Source of the DNA: DATMXS01 sp050260275
Lineage (GTDB): Bacteria; Acidobacteriota; Terriglobia; Bryobacterales; Bryobacteraceae
NCBI GenBank assembly: GCA_050260275.1
Contig: JBLNBX010000164.1
Coordinates: forward strand, 1 to 25,545
DNA: 25,545 nucleotides
Direction of reading: 5' to 3'
Below the pieces are notes generated by a model. It did not search any database. It saw only the letters and a program-made list of their open reading frames with translations, and was not told where the DNA came from. The position numbers and the translations under genes are program-made. Within the stretch, counting starts at the first letter, position 1. The number at the start of each line of letters is the position of its first letter. Of this stretch, positions 16,406 through 24,186 are shown piece after piece.

Positions 16406-16565
16406 CATGGAGCAGCGGCGCCCCGATTTGCGCAGAGTACGCCAGATCGGGCATGATGGGAGCGTCGACAAAGCAGGTCTGGAGGGCCTTTGGGATCGCC
16501 GTATCCAAGAAGGTTTGCACGCCGGCTCGCGGCGAGCGTCAAAGGTTCTTCGGAAGCAGGTTTGG

Positions 16566-17303
16566 ATGTACCTACGTAGTATTTGTCTTTTTGCAGTTTC
16601 ACTGCCGGTTCTGGCACAGACGATCCCAAGCACTACTAGCGAGCCCGCTACGGGCATTCCACAGCTCGAGACGGGCGTTCCGCAACCCGCTGCGGGCATC
16701 GAGCAGCCCGCAGAGCGCATACAGCTCAAGCCCGCCACTGGCATCTCGGCGCTCTTGCGCGATGACTCCGCCCGGCTGTTGTACGAGCGCCCGGGCGAGT
16801 ACTCGATGGACGAGCGCGTGCGCGACTACGTGAACAGCCTCATCAGCCCCGGGGCATTCGGCAAGACACTTCTCGGCACAGGCTGGAAGGAGCTCAACGG
16901 CATTCCGCCGGAGTGGGGCACCGGAGCCGAGGGCTTCGGCCGCACGTTCGCGTACAAGTACCTGAACCGCGTCACTTCGAACACCATCGAGTTCGGCGTC
17001 GCCGCGCTTCTGAAGCAGGATACGCGGTACTTCCCGTCCACGGAGGCGGGTTTCTGGCCGAGGGTGGGACACGCCGTGAAGAGCACCTTCGTAGTGCCCA
17101 CCGCGGGTGGCGGCTCGCAGTTCGCCTTCGCGCGGTTCGCGGGCGCATTCGGCGCGGGCGCGATCTCGAACGCTTGGCATCCGCCCAGCGAGCGGGGAAT
17201 CGGCGATACGCTCCGCCGGGGCGGATGGTCGATCGCAGGCGACATCGGGGGGAACCTTCTGAAGGAGTTCATACCGGACCTCAAGCGGGCAATCGCCCAC
17301 TGA
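16566..17303 (+). CDS. Exported protein of unknown function
   Basis: A 245-residue protein. The frame is open further upstream, to ATG at 16407. ATG at 16566 is preferred because it begins a good signal peptide (MYLRSICLFAVSLPVLAQ), while the upstream extension is charged and looks non-coding. A Pro/Gln-rich spacer follows with an imperfect short repeat (ATGIPQ, ETGVPQ, AAGIEQ, ATGIS). The remaining, apparently globular part contains LLGTGWKELNGIPPEWGTGAEGFGRTFAYKY, a LLKQDTRYFPS segment and small-residue-rich stretches such as FAGAFGAGAISNAWHPP. I do not recognise a named domain; similar proteins in acidobacteria are, as I recall, hypothetical. It is divergent from the tricorn gene across 177 bases. 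An envelope location is the only inference made. Confidence 0.7.
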   Translation: MYLRSICLFAVSLPVLAQTIPSTTSEPATGIPQLETGVPQPAAGIEQPAERIQLKPATGISALLRDDSARLLYERPGEYSMDERVRDYVNSLISPGAFGKTLLGTGWKELNGIPPEWGTGAEGFGRTFAYKYLNRVTSNTIEFGVAALLKQDTRYFPSTEAGFWPRVGHAVKSTFVVPTAGGGSQFAFARFAGAFGAGAISNAWHPPSERGIGDTLRRGGWSIAGDIGGNLLKEFIPDLKRAIAH

Positions 17304-17321
17304 GGTACGGCCCGTTTCCGC

Positions 17322-17327
17322 TATAAT
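17322..17327 (+). promoter_or_regulatory. Consensus -10 TATAAT for the phosphofructokinase gene
   Basis: A perfect TATAAT, 19 bases after the preceding stop codon, predicts a transcript start near 17334 and a 5' leader of roughly 65 bases. The leader contains two GCGCGC blocks (around 17344-17368) able to pair, then AGGAG at 17390-17394, five bases before the ATG. No convincing -35 was found. Confidence 0.55.
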
Positions 17328-17399
17328 TGAGGGCTTCCCATCGGCGCGCGCAGTTCGCGGCGCGCGGCAACACGGAAGTTCGTCTACTCAGGAGCATTC

Positions 17400-18584
17400 A
17401 TGGCAACGAAACGAATCGGCATCCTCACCGGCGGCGGCGACGTACCAGGCCTGAACTCGGTGATTAAGGGCGTGGTGTACCGGAGCAGCGAGCTCGGCTT
17501 CGAGGTCATCGGCATCCGGCGCGGCTGGGAGGGGCTCACCCACCTGAACCTCGACGATCCCGCCAGCAAGCAGCGCTACATATGGCCGCTGAACCGCGAG
17601 AACACACGCACCATCGACCGCACCGGCGGCACGGCGTTGCACACCAGCCGGACCAATCCGCAGAAGATGAAGGCTCTGCCGGAGCACCTGCAGGGCCAGG
17701 AGTTCCCCACCCGGGAGGCAACCAAGAACGGCGTCACATCGACCGTGTTCGACGTCACCAGCGCGGTGATGAAGAACCTCGACCGGCTTGGCATCGAGTA
17801 CCTGGTGGCTATCGGTGGCGATGACACCCTGAGCTACGCCGCGCGCCTGGACAAGGAAGGCGTGAAGGTGATCGCTATCCCGAAGACGATGGACAACGAC
17901 GTGCGCAACACGGAGTACTGCATCGGCTTCTCGACGGCCATCACGCGCGCGACCGACGCCATCCAGCGGCAGCGCACCACCGTGGGCTCGCACGAGCGCA
18001 TCGGCGTGTTCCGCGTGTTCGGGCGCGACGCTGGCTTCACGGCGCTGTATACGGCCTACGTCACTTCGCTGCGTTGCGCCATTCCCGAGTACACGTTCAA
18101 CGTCGATCGCATGATCGAACTGCTCGTTAAGGATAAGCGCGACAATCCGAGCAACTACGCGCTGGTTGTCCTCTCCGAGGGCGCGCAGTGGGAAGGCTAC
18201 AAAGTCCGGGAGTACGGCGAGGCAGACGCGTTCGGCCACCGCAAGAAGGCCAACGTCGCCGAGGACCTCAGTGAGGAGCTCAAGAGGCGCGCCAAGGAAG
18301 AAACCGTCATCAGCGACCTCACCTATGAGCTGCGCTCCGGCGAGCCCGACTTCATCGACAAGATGGTCGCCACCACGTTCGGCAACATGGCCATGGACTG
18401 CCTGCAGGAAGGGCGCTCCAACGTCATGACCGCCATCGTGAACGGCCAGTTCACTCTGATGCCCATCCCGGACCCGAAGCTGGGCCCACGCCGCGTGGAC
18501 GTCGAGAGCATGTACAACGTCGAGCGCTACCGCCCGAATTACTCCAAGAAGGTGGGCCTGCCGATCTTCCTCACCCGCGCCTAG
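17400..18584 (+). CDS. pfp: 6-phosphofructokinase, probably pyrophosphate-dependent
   Basis: A 394-residue glycolytic enzyme phosphorylating fructose 6-phosphate in the cytoplasm. Family motifs are RIGILTGGGDVPGLNS (5-20), GGDDT (139-143), PKTMDNDV (161-168, with catalytic aspartate D165), the TVGSHERIGVFRVFGRDAG region (194-212) and VVLSEGAQ near 256. Two residues set phosphoryl-donor choice in this family. D142 replaces the glycine of ATP enzymes (GGDGS, E. coli Gly104), and K162 replaces E. coli Gly124 (PGTIDND). Asp plus Lys is the PPi-dependent combination, so PPi use is the better prediction, though only assay proves it. ATG at 17400 follows AGGAG. The gene has its own promoter and is followed by a long hairpin before the next gene. 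Confidence 0.92.
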   Translation: MATKRIGILTGGGDVPGLNSVIKGVVYRSSELGFEVIGIRRGWEGLTHLNLDDPASKQRYIWPLNRENTRTIDRTGGTALHTSRTNPQKMKALPEHLQGQEFPTREATKNGVTSTVFDVTSAVMKNLDRLGIEYLVAIGGDDTLSYAARLDKEGVKVIAIPKTMDNDVRNTEYCIGFSTAITRATDAIQRQRTTVGSHERIGVFRVFGRDAGFTALYTAYVTSLRCAIPEYTFNVDRMIELLVKDKRDNPSNYALVVLSEGAQWEGYKVREYGEADAFGHRKKANVAEDLSEELKRRAKEETVISDLTYELRSGEPDFIDKMVATTFGNMAMDCLQEGRSNVMTAIVNGQFTLMPIPDPKLGPRRVDVESMYNVERYRPNYSKKVGLPIFLTRA

Positions 18585-18610
18585 GCGCTTCGCCGTTTTC
18601 GCGCGCCCTG

Positions 18611-18663
18611 GGTCCGCGGTTCCATGCGGGACACCCGTTAATTCCCGCACGGAACCGCGGGCC
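18611..18663. other. Long GC hairpin between the phosphofructokinase gene and the next operon
   Basis: A 10-base perfect stem (CCGCGGTTCC 18614-18623 with GGAACCGCGG 18651-18660) extends outward by three more pairs including one G-T. Inward, past one A/C mismatch, it continues with a 7-base stem (TGCGGGA 18625-18631 with TCCCGCA 18643-18649), closing an 11-base loop. About 20 base pairs in total, starting 27 bases after the stop codon. No T-run follows, so it is not a standard intrinsic terminator. It could be a Rho-type or structural 3' end, or an mRNA stabiliser. Confidence 0.7.
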
Positions 18664-18692
18664 GGGGCGCCATCCCCTGTAAACTCCGCAAG

Positions 18693-18698
18693 TAGAAT
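18693..18698 (+). promoter_or_regulatory. -10 box TAGAAT before the TIGR00300/queF operon, probably leaderless
   Basis: TAGAAT ends 5 bases before the ATG at 18704, so the transcript would begin at or next to the start codon. There is no Shine-Dalgarno in AGAGT. This is the third use of the same hexamer at this distance from a start in the window. Confidence 0.5.
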
Positions 18699-18703
18699 AG
18701 AGT

Positions 18704-19975
18704 ATGCCCACATTGCCCTCGCATGAGCTGGTCGAGACCGAGGGGCACCTCATCGACTCGCATGTAATGGAGCGGATCTTCGACACGGTGGTCGAGTATG
18801 ACGGCCGGTTCGAAGTGGACGAGTTCCGCATAGGAAGGACGAACAGCGAGCCCTCCTACCTTCGCCTGCGCGTGGAAGCGCCGGATGCCGCCCGCATGGA
18901 AAAGCTGCTCCAGCAGCTTCTCGGGCTGGGCTGCTCGGTGGTGGACAGCGCCGACGCGAAGCTCGCCGTCGTGGAGCGCGACCGCTGCGCTCCGGACGAT
19001 TTCTACTCGACGACGAACCACCGCACCCTGGTGCGGCTGAACCAGCACTGGGTGGAGGTGGAAGACCAGCGCATGGACGCCCTGGTGGTGGTGACCCCGG
19101 ACGGCCGCGCCAAGTGCCGCAGGCTGCGCGACATACGCGCCGGGGACAGCGTCGTGGTGGGCATGCGCGGCATCCGCGTCATCCCTGAGCCGAAGGAGCG
19201 CGACCGTCTTTCGTTCGCCTTCATGTCAAACGGCGTCTCCTCGGAGCGGCAGGTGGAAACGGCGGTGCGGCAGACCGCGGCGCTCATGCGGCAGATGCGC
19301 GAGCAGCAGAAGCGGATCGTCGTGGTGGCCGGTCCGGTGGTGGTTCACACAGGCGGCGGCGCGGGCCTGGAGGCGCTGATCCGCGGCGGCTGGGTGGACG
19401 CGCTGCTCAGCGGGAACGCGCTCGGCGTCCACGACGCTGAAGCGGCGCTGTTCGGCACCTCCCTCGGCGTGCGGCTCGCCGACGGCCGCCAGGACGAGCA
19501 CGGGCACCGCAACCACATGCGCGCCATCAACACCATTTACAAGGCTGGCGGCATCCGCCAGGCGGTGGAGTCGGGCGTTCTCCGCACCGGCATCCTGAAC
19601 GCCTGTGTCGAATCGAATGTGCCTTTCGTGCTGGCCGGCAGCCTCCGCGACGACGGCCCGCTGCCCGACACCATCACCGACATGAACGCCGCGCAGGACG
19701 CCTACGCCGCGCAGATCAAGGGCGCGGGGCTTATACTGGCGCTGGGATCGATGCTTCACGCCATCGCGACAGGCAATATGACGCCCGGCTGGGTCAAGAT
19801 AGTGTGCGTGGACATCAATCCCGCCGTCGCGACGAAGGTGAGCGACCGCGGAACGGGTCAGGCCATAGCCGTCGTGACCGACGTGGGCATGTTCCTGGAT
19901 ATGCTAGCGAAAACGATGCTGGAGCAGCCCGCGCCGGCTTCCGGACCAGCCGTGGCCACCGAGGGCAGGGCATGA
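18704..19975 (+). CDS. TIGR00300 family protein with LOR/SDH domain (archaeal-type ornithine cyclodeaminase-like)
   Basis: A 423-residue cytoplasmic protein. The N-terminal part (ETEGHLIDSHVMERIFDTVVEYDGRFEVDEFRIGRTNSEPSY-type block, residues 11-52) is the LOR/SDH conserved region (Saccharop_dh_N, PF04455). The C-terminal part has a nucleotide-binding look: VVVAGPVVVHTGGGAGLEALIRGG near 206-229, then NALGVHDAE, RNHMRAINTIYKAGGI and VCVDINPAVATKV. The family includes the archaeal ornithine cyclodeaminase of Methanococcus and the C-terminal domain of cyanobacterial AgrE/ArgZ, which make proline from ornithine. That reaction is a reasonable guess, not shown here. The stop overlaps the queF start (ATGA), an unexpected partner for an amino-acid enzyme. 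The gene starts 5 bases after TAGAAT. Confidence 0.85.
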   Translation: MPTLPSHELVETEGHLIDSHVMERIFDTVVEYDGRFEVDEFRIGRTNSEPSYLRLRVEAPDAARMEKLLQQLLGLGCSVVDSADAKLAVVERDRCAPDDFYSTTNHRTLVRLNQHWVEVEDQRMDALVVVTPDGRAKCRRLRDIRAGDSVVVGMRGIRVIPEPKERDRLSFAFMSNGVSSERQVETAVRQTAALMRQMREQQKRIVVVAGPVVVHTGGGAGLEALIRGGWVDALLSGNALGVHDAEAALFGTSLGVRLADGRQDEHGHRNHMRAINTIYKAGGIRQAVESGVLRTGILNACVESNVPFVLAGSLRDDGPLPDTITDMNAAQDAYAAQIKGAGLILALGSMLHAIATGNMTPGWVKIVCVDINPAVATKVSDRGTGQAIAVVTDVGMFLDMLAKTMLEQPAPASGPAVATEGRA

Positions 19976-20370
19976 GCGGCACGGGCTACACGGACGAGCA
20001 CGCGCGCGCCGGAATCGACGCGCCGCTTCCCGCCATCGACACGTTCCCGAACCAGTTCGCGAATTACGAGATCGAGATCGTCAATCCCGAGTTCACCTCG
20101 GTGTGCCCGAAAACCGGCCTGCCGGATTTCGGCAAGCTGACCATTCGCTACGTGCCCGCCGCGCGTTGCGCAGAGTTGAAGGCACTCAAGCTTTATCTGC
20201 TCGCGTACCGCAACCTCGGCATATTCCAGGAGAATGCCGTCAACCGCATTCTGAAGGATTTCGTTGCGGCAACCCAACCGGTTTCAGCAACGGTGATAGG
20301 CGAGTTTACGCCCCGCGGAGGGATATACTCGAAGATCACCGCAACCTGGAGCCAGACGAGTGGCGCCTGA
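19972..20370 (+). CDS. queF: NADPH-dependent 7-cyano-7-deazaguanine reductase (preQ1 synthase)
   Basis: A 132-residue unimodular QueF of the tunnelling (T) fold, reducing the nitrile of preQ0 to the amine of preQ1 in queuosine biosynthesis. Diagnostic motifs are present: TFPNQFANYEIEI (24-36), SVCPKTGLPDFG with catalytic C45 and D52, the QueF motif ELKALKLYL (68-76) for NADPH binding, and NLGIFQENAVNRI. Length fits the short type. ATG at 19972 shares ATGA with the upstream stop and follows GAGGGCAGGG. A longer reading in this frame would lie inside the upstream gene. Its stop lies 11 bases inside the next gene. No other queuosine gene lies in the window. Confidence 0.96.
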   Translation: MSGTGYTDEHARAGIDAPLPAIDTFPNQFANYEIEIVNPEFTSVCPKTGLPDFGKLTIRYVPAARCAELKALKLYLLAYRNLGIFQENAVNRILKDFVAATQPVSATVIGEFTPRGGIYSKITATWSQTSGA

Positions 20371-21793
20371 ACCGGCCCCGAAGAGCGACGAGATAATCGA
20401 GTTGCTGCACGCGGTTCGCGACCGCGTGAGGGCGCGCCACGAAGGGCTGTCCGTCGCGGGCGTTCCTCTTCCCAACCTCATGCCGGCGGTGCACGCTCGC
20501 GATGCCGCGCTGGCAAAGGTGGCCTCCATCGGGTCGGTGAACCCTCGCCCGCCCGGCCTGCTGAACTCCGCCGTGCAGGCCGTGAAACGGCTTATCGCGC
20601 GCGCTCTCGACTGGCACGTACGCGAGCAGGTGGAGTTCAACCGCGGCGTCATGACGGCGCTCCAGGCAATCATCGAGGCGCTCGACGAGGGCAACCGCGC
20701 CCTGGGCGCAGCGGTGGCGCGCTCGGCGGCAGCGCACGAGGCCGCCTCGCGAGCATTAGATGAATCGCAAGCGGCGCGTTCGGCCGCCGAGGCTGCCCGC
20801 GCCGAAGCCTCGGCCGCCGCGCGAACCAGCGCCGATATAGCCACGCACTGGTCGCAGTGGCGCGCCGGCTGGGAACACAAGCTCGCGCACGTCGAGATAG
20901 ACTTCCTGCGCAACGTCAGCGAGTTGCATGCGGCCTTCGACAAGCGCGTCGCACAGCTCGAGGACGGCATCCGCGGGCAGGTCACCCTCCAGCACCGGGA
21001 TTTCACGCTGGCCCTGAACCGCGCGGTGCGCGAGCTGCGCCGGAATTTCGAGCAACTGGTGCACGCCGAAATCAGAGTGCTGCGGCAGCGGCTCGCGATT
21101 GCGGAAGCGGCGGGCGTCGCGGCGGCAATCCCCGCTGCGCCGCTAGCGCCGGCGCCGCTCTCCCCCGACGACTTCGCCCATCAGGAGTGCTTCCGCGGCC
21201 CCGAGGAGGAAATCCGCGAGCGCCAGCGCTACTACGTTCCGTTCTTCGCCAAGTGCCGCAACGTGGTGGACTTGGGCTGCGGGCGCGGCGAGTTCCTGGA
21301 GTTGATGCGCGAAGCCGGCGTTCCCGCCCGCGGCGTGGATTCCAATCCCGAGGTTGTGGCCCTGTGCCGCGCGAAGGGGCTCGATGCCGAAGCGGGCGAC
21401 CTGTTCGCCTTCCTGGCCGCGTTGCCGGACGAGTCGCTAGACGGTGTGTTCTCAGCGCAGGTGGTGGAGCACCTCCCGCCGGAGCGCGTGCCGGAGTTGA
21501 TCCGGCTGATCGCGGCGAAACTTGCGCGCGGCGGCACGGTGGCTATCGAGACGCCAAACCCCGAGTGCCTGGCGATCTTCGCTTCTCATTACTATCTGGA
21601 TCCTACGCATCGCAATCCGGTGCCCGCTCGCCTGCTGGCCTTCTATCTGCACGAGGCGGGAATGGGCGACATCAGCATCGAGCCGCTATCGCCCGCCATC
21701 GACACCATGCCGGCGCTCGCGGACTTGCCGCCGGCCTTCCGCGACGCGTTCTTCGGCGGACTCGACTACGCCATCACGGCACACAAACTCTGA
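20360..21793 (+). CDS. Coiled-coil class I SAM-dependent methyltransferase
   Basis: A 477-residue protein starting with GTG at 20360, inside the end of queF. The N-terminal ~290 residues are unusual for a methyltransferase. A helical opening (IIELLHAVRDRVRARHEGL) leads to a conserved-looking NPRPPGLLNSAVQAVKRLIAR segment (61-81), DWHVREQVEFNRGV, and then a long Ala/Glu/Arg-rich helix with heptad character at about 100-240. An Ala/Pro linker leads to a class I methyltransferase: SAM-binding motif I DLGCGRGEF (304-312), VDSNPE (327-332), AGDLFAFL, FSAQVVEHL and GGTVAIETPNPE. Similar two-part proteins are, as I recall, found in polysaccharide or glycosyltransferase clusters, which suggests glycan methylation. 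No such cluster is visible here, and a link to queuosine is unproven. Confidence 0.85.
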   Translation: MAPEPAPKSDEIIELLHAVRDRVRARHEGLSVAGVPLPNLMPAVHARDAALAKVASIGSVNPRPPGLLNSAVQAVKRLIARALDWHVREQVEFNRGVMTALQAIIEALDEGNRALGAAVARSAAAHEAASRALDESQAARSAAEAARAEASAAARTSADIATHWSQWRAGWEHKLAHVEIDFLRNVSELHAAFDKRVAQLEDGIRGQVTLQHRDFTLALNRAVRELRRNFEQLVHAEIRVLRQRLAIAEAAGVAAAIPAAPLAPAPLSPDDFAHQECFRGPEEEIRERQRYYVPFFAKCRNVVDLGCGRGEFLELMREAGVPARGVDSNPEVVALCRAKGLDAEAGDLFAFLAALPDESLDGVFSAQVVEHLPPERVPELIRLIAAKLARGGTVAIETPNPECLAIFASHYYLDPTHRNPVPARLLAFYLHEAGMGDISIEPLSPAIDTMPALADLPPAFRDAFFGGLDYAITAHKL

Positions 21794-21847
21794 GCGCGTA
21801 TCGGATGTGATGGAGCCGGGGCCCTTCCCTGCTGCGAGTGGCGTTTC

Positions 21848-21877
21848 GCGTCCGGCCGCCCTGGAGCAGCCGGACGC
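21848..21877. terminator. Possible hairpin between convergent methyltransferase and OPT genes
   Basis: GCGTCCGGC (21848-21856) and GCCGGACGC (21869-21877) form a 9-base stem with a 12-base loop, 55 bases after the methyltransferase stop and 20 bases from the OPT stop on the other strand. It lacks a T-run on either side, so a terminator role rests only on position. Confidence 0.3.
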
Positions 21878-21896
21878 ATACGGAACCAACTGGCTG

Positions 21897-23912
21897 CTAC
21901 ATCATCGCCGTCGGCGGCGCGGGCTCGTCCGGGCTGCCGGCGTTCTTCAGCGGCGTGCGGATCATGATGTAGCCGAGCGCGGCGAGCGCGATCAGCGCAG
22001 TGAAGTACGGCGGCGTTTCCATGATGTGCGGCAGTGGGTAGTCGAAGAACTGGAACGTCGCGCGCACGAGCCCCACGAGCGCCTCGCCCGCGATCAGGCC
22101 CGAGGCGGTGAGCACGCCGGCGTTCTCCACGCGTGCGCGCTGCGCTTCGTTGAACCCGCGGCGGTCGCGCATCTGGTCGGTCACCCAGCGGAACATGCCG
22201 CCGATGAAGATGGCGAAGGTCGTCTCGAGCGGCAGATACATGCCGACGGCGAACAGCATCGGGCTCTTCACCTGCACGAGGATCAGCGCAAAACCCATGA
22301 GCACGCCCACAACGACCAGCGGCCACGCCATCGCGCCGCCGACGATGCCCTTTGCGAGCATCGACATCAGGCCAGCCTGCGGAGCCGGAAGCGCGCGGTC
22401 CCCGAAACCGATGCCGCCCGCGTTGATGTTGCCCACGTGCAGCACCAGAAGCGGGAAGAACAGCGCCACGCTCGCTAGCGCCACTCCGAGGAAGTCGCCT
22501 ATCTGCATCTTGCTCGGCGTTCCGCCGAGGATGTGGCCGACCTTGAGATCCTGCAGCATCTCGCCGGCGACAGCCGACGACACACAAACGACGGCCGCAA
22601 CACCGAGCACCGCCGCTATGCCGCTCATCCCGGAAACGCCGATCGCCACCATCAGCAGGGCGGCGATGATCAGCGTCGAGAGAGTCAGGCCGGAGATGGG
22701 GTTGTTCGACGACCCAATCATCCCGACGAGGTTGCCCGACACTGCGGCAAAGAAGAAGCCGAGCACGATCATCACGATTGCGGCCAACGCGCCGCCGGGC
22801 AGGGTGCCCGAGAGATACGCGTACAGGACCACCATTGCGAACAGCGTCGCGCCCAGGCCCAGAAACACCGTCTTGGCGGGCAGATCGCGATCAATGCGGC
22901 TCTCAGCCTCCGCCGGCTTGCCGGATTTCCTGAGGTCCGATACGGCGCGGCCGAGCCCGGCCATGAGGCTCTTGCGCATGCGGAACAGGGTGTATGCCGC
23001 GCCCACGAGCATTCCGCCCACGGCGATCGGGCGCACAATGTAGAGCCACACGGCAGGCGCGAGAGCTTCCTCCGTGGTTCCCGCCGGAAGAGTGGCGCGA
23101 AGCTGCGGACCGAGGAAGTAGATAAGCAGTGGAACCAGCAGTCCCCAGGCCAGCACGCCGCCCGAGAAGTTCAGCGCGGCGAGCCTCGGCCCGATGATAT
23201 AGCCGACGCCCAGGTAGGCCGGGCTGACTGCGGGCGCGGAGACCGTGGTCACGCCTCCAACGCTGATTGCCTGCGAATCCGGCCGCGTGCCCAGCCGCAC
23301 AACGCTTCCCGCGGCCTGTCCGATGCTTACGACAAACTCCTTCGTCGCGGCGAAGAGCCTCAGCTCGCCAAGGAAGTAGATGATCGCGCCGAGCCCCATG
23401 TTCGTGAACAGGAGTTTCGCGGCCGCGCTGCCCTGCTGTCCGGCCTTGTGAATCTCAGCGGCCGCTACGGACTCGGGGTAGGGCAGGTCCGGATCGTTCA
23501 CCATCACACGCCTGAGCAGCGTGACGAAAAGGATGCCGAGCACGCCGCCCACGAGCATCAGCACCGTCGATTTCCAGTACGCCTCGAAGGAGCTGAAGTC
23601 CGTCCACGCCCCCGACATTAGAAATGCAGGAATCGTGAATATGGCGCCGGCTGCGACGGATTCGCCGATCGAGCCGACGGTCCGCGCGATGTTCTCCTCC
23701 AGAATCGACCCGCGGAACAGCCGGAGAACGGCCATGGCGATAACCGCGGCGGGATACGTCGCGGCAATGGTCATGCCGGCGCGCAGGCCCAGGTAGGCGT
23801 TGGCCGCCCCGAGCACCACGGTGAGCACCAGGCCGAGCACAACGGCCCGGAACGTGAACTCGCCCATCTTCGTGGTTTCGGGAACGTAGGGACGGTGTTT
23901 CGTCTCGATCAT
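21897..23912 (-). CDS. OPT family oligopeptide transporter
   Basis: A 671-residue polytopic inner-membrane transporter of the OPT/YSL superfamily (PF03169), moving small peptides or metal chelates with protons. The N-terminus YVPETTKMGEFTFRAVVLGLVLTVVLGAANAYLGLRAGMTIAATYPAAVIAMAVL is the family signature, with the NAYLGLRAGMTIA block highly typical. Other family-like parts are the NDPDLPYPESVAAAEIHKAG segment near 140-160, GNLVGMIGSSNNPISGLTL near 395-413 and VSSAVAGEMLQDLKVGHILGGTP near 443-466. About fourteen or more hydrophobic segments are apparent. ATG at 23912 follows AAGGAAG at good spacing, with TATGAT 24 bases further upstream. Convergent with the methyltransferase gene and divergent from the TPR gene. 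The substrate is not decided by sequence. Confidence 0.95.
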   Translation of the reverse strand: MIETKHRPYVPETTKMGEFTFRAVVLGLVLTVVLGAANAYLGLRAGMTIAATYPAAVIAMAVLRLFRGSILEENIARTVGSIGESVAAGAIFTIPAFLMSGAWTDFSSFEAYWKSTVLMLVGGVLGILFVTLLRRVMVNDPDLPYPESVAAAEIHKAGQQGSAAAKLLFTNMGLGAIIYFLGELRLFAATKEFVVSIGQAAGSVVRLGTRPDSQAISVGGVTTVSAPAVSPAYLGVGYIIGPRLAALNFSGGVLAWGLLVPLLIYFLGPQLRATLPAGTTEEALAPAVWLYIVRPIAVGGMLVGAAYTLFRMRKSLMAGLGRAVSDLRKSGKPAEAESRIDRDLPAKTVFLGLGATLFAMVVLYAYLSGTLPGGALAAIVMIVLGFFFAAVSGNLVGMIGSSNNPISGLTLSTLIIAALLMVAIGVSGMSGIAAVLGVAAVVCVSSAVAGEMLQDLKVGHILGGTPSKMQIGDFLGVALASVALFFPLLVLHVGNINAGGIGFGDRALPAPQAGLMSMLAKGIVGGAMAWPLVVVGVLMGFALILVQVKSPMLFAVGMYLPLETTFAIFIGGMFRWVTDQMRDRRGFNEAQRARVENAGVLTASGLIAGEALVGLVRATFQFFDYPLPHIMETPPYFTALIALAALGYIMIRTPLKNAGSPDEPAPPTAMM

Positions 23913-23936
23913 CGAAGGCTTCCTTGCGTGCAGAAC

Positions 23937-23942
23937 ATCATA
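23937..23942 (-). promoter_or_regulatory. -10 box TATGAT for the OPT transporter gene
   Basis: TATGAT on the minus strand ends 24 bases before the ATG at 23912, leaving room for a short leader with AAGGAAG as Shine-Dalgarno. No clear -35 at 16-18 bases was found. About 210 bases separate it from the divergent TPR promoter; that interval holds only a 6-base hairpin (AGCCGT 23991-23996 with ACGGCT 24005-24010). Confidence 0.4.
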
Positions 23943-24152
23943 TAGCTGACGTCTCCGCTATCGTACACAAAACGGAAGAAATGCGGCCCCAGCCGTCAGC
24001 CGCCACGGCTCCGAACACCACCCGGACGTGGCGCGTGCAGGGCCGGCCCGGCGAGACCAGAAATACGTTGGACGGCGCCGTATGACTCTCGGTTGCCGGC
24101 CTGATGCCGCCGCGGCGTGGCAATAAAGACAAGATGGTGCCGGTTCAGTGTG

Positions 24153-24161
24153 TGACATAAT
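24153..24161 (+). promoter_or_regulatory. Extended -10 TGA-CATAAT for the TPR protein gene
   Basis: TG one base before CATAAT gives an extended -10 with five of six matches to TATAAT. Transcription near 24168 would leave a leader of about 20 bases carrying AGGAGG (24172-24177), 9 bases before ATG 24187. A GTG at 24148 in the same frame would lie within or upstream of this promoter and is rejected as start. Confidence 0.5.
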
Positions 24162-24186
24162 GGCGGGCGACAGGAGGCGCGCTTCC

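Noticed and set aside
16407..16565. Upstream extension of the exported orphan protein and, on the other strand, of the tricorn homologue (to 16520)
   Set aside because: Both extensions would precede good signal peptides and overlap each other. The interval is better read as a divergent promoter region.
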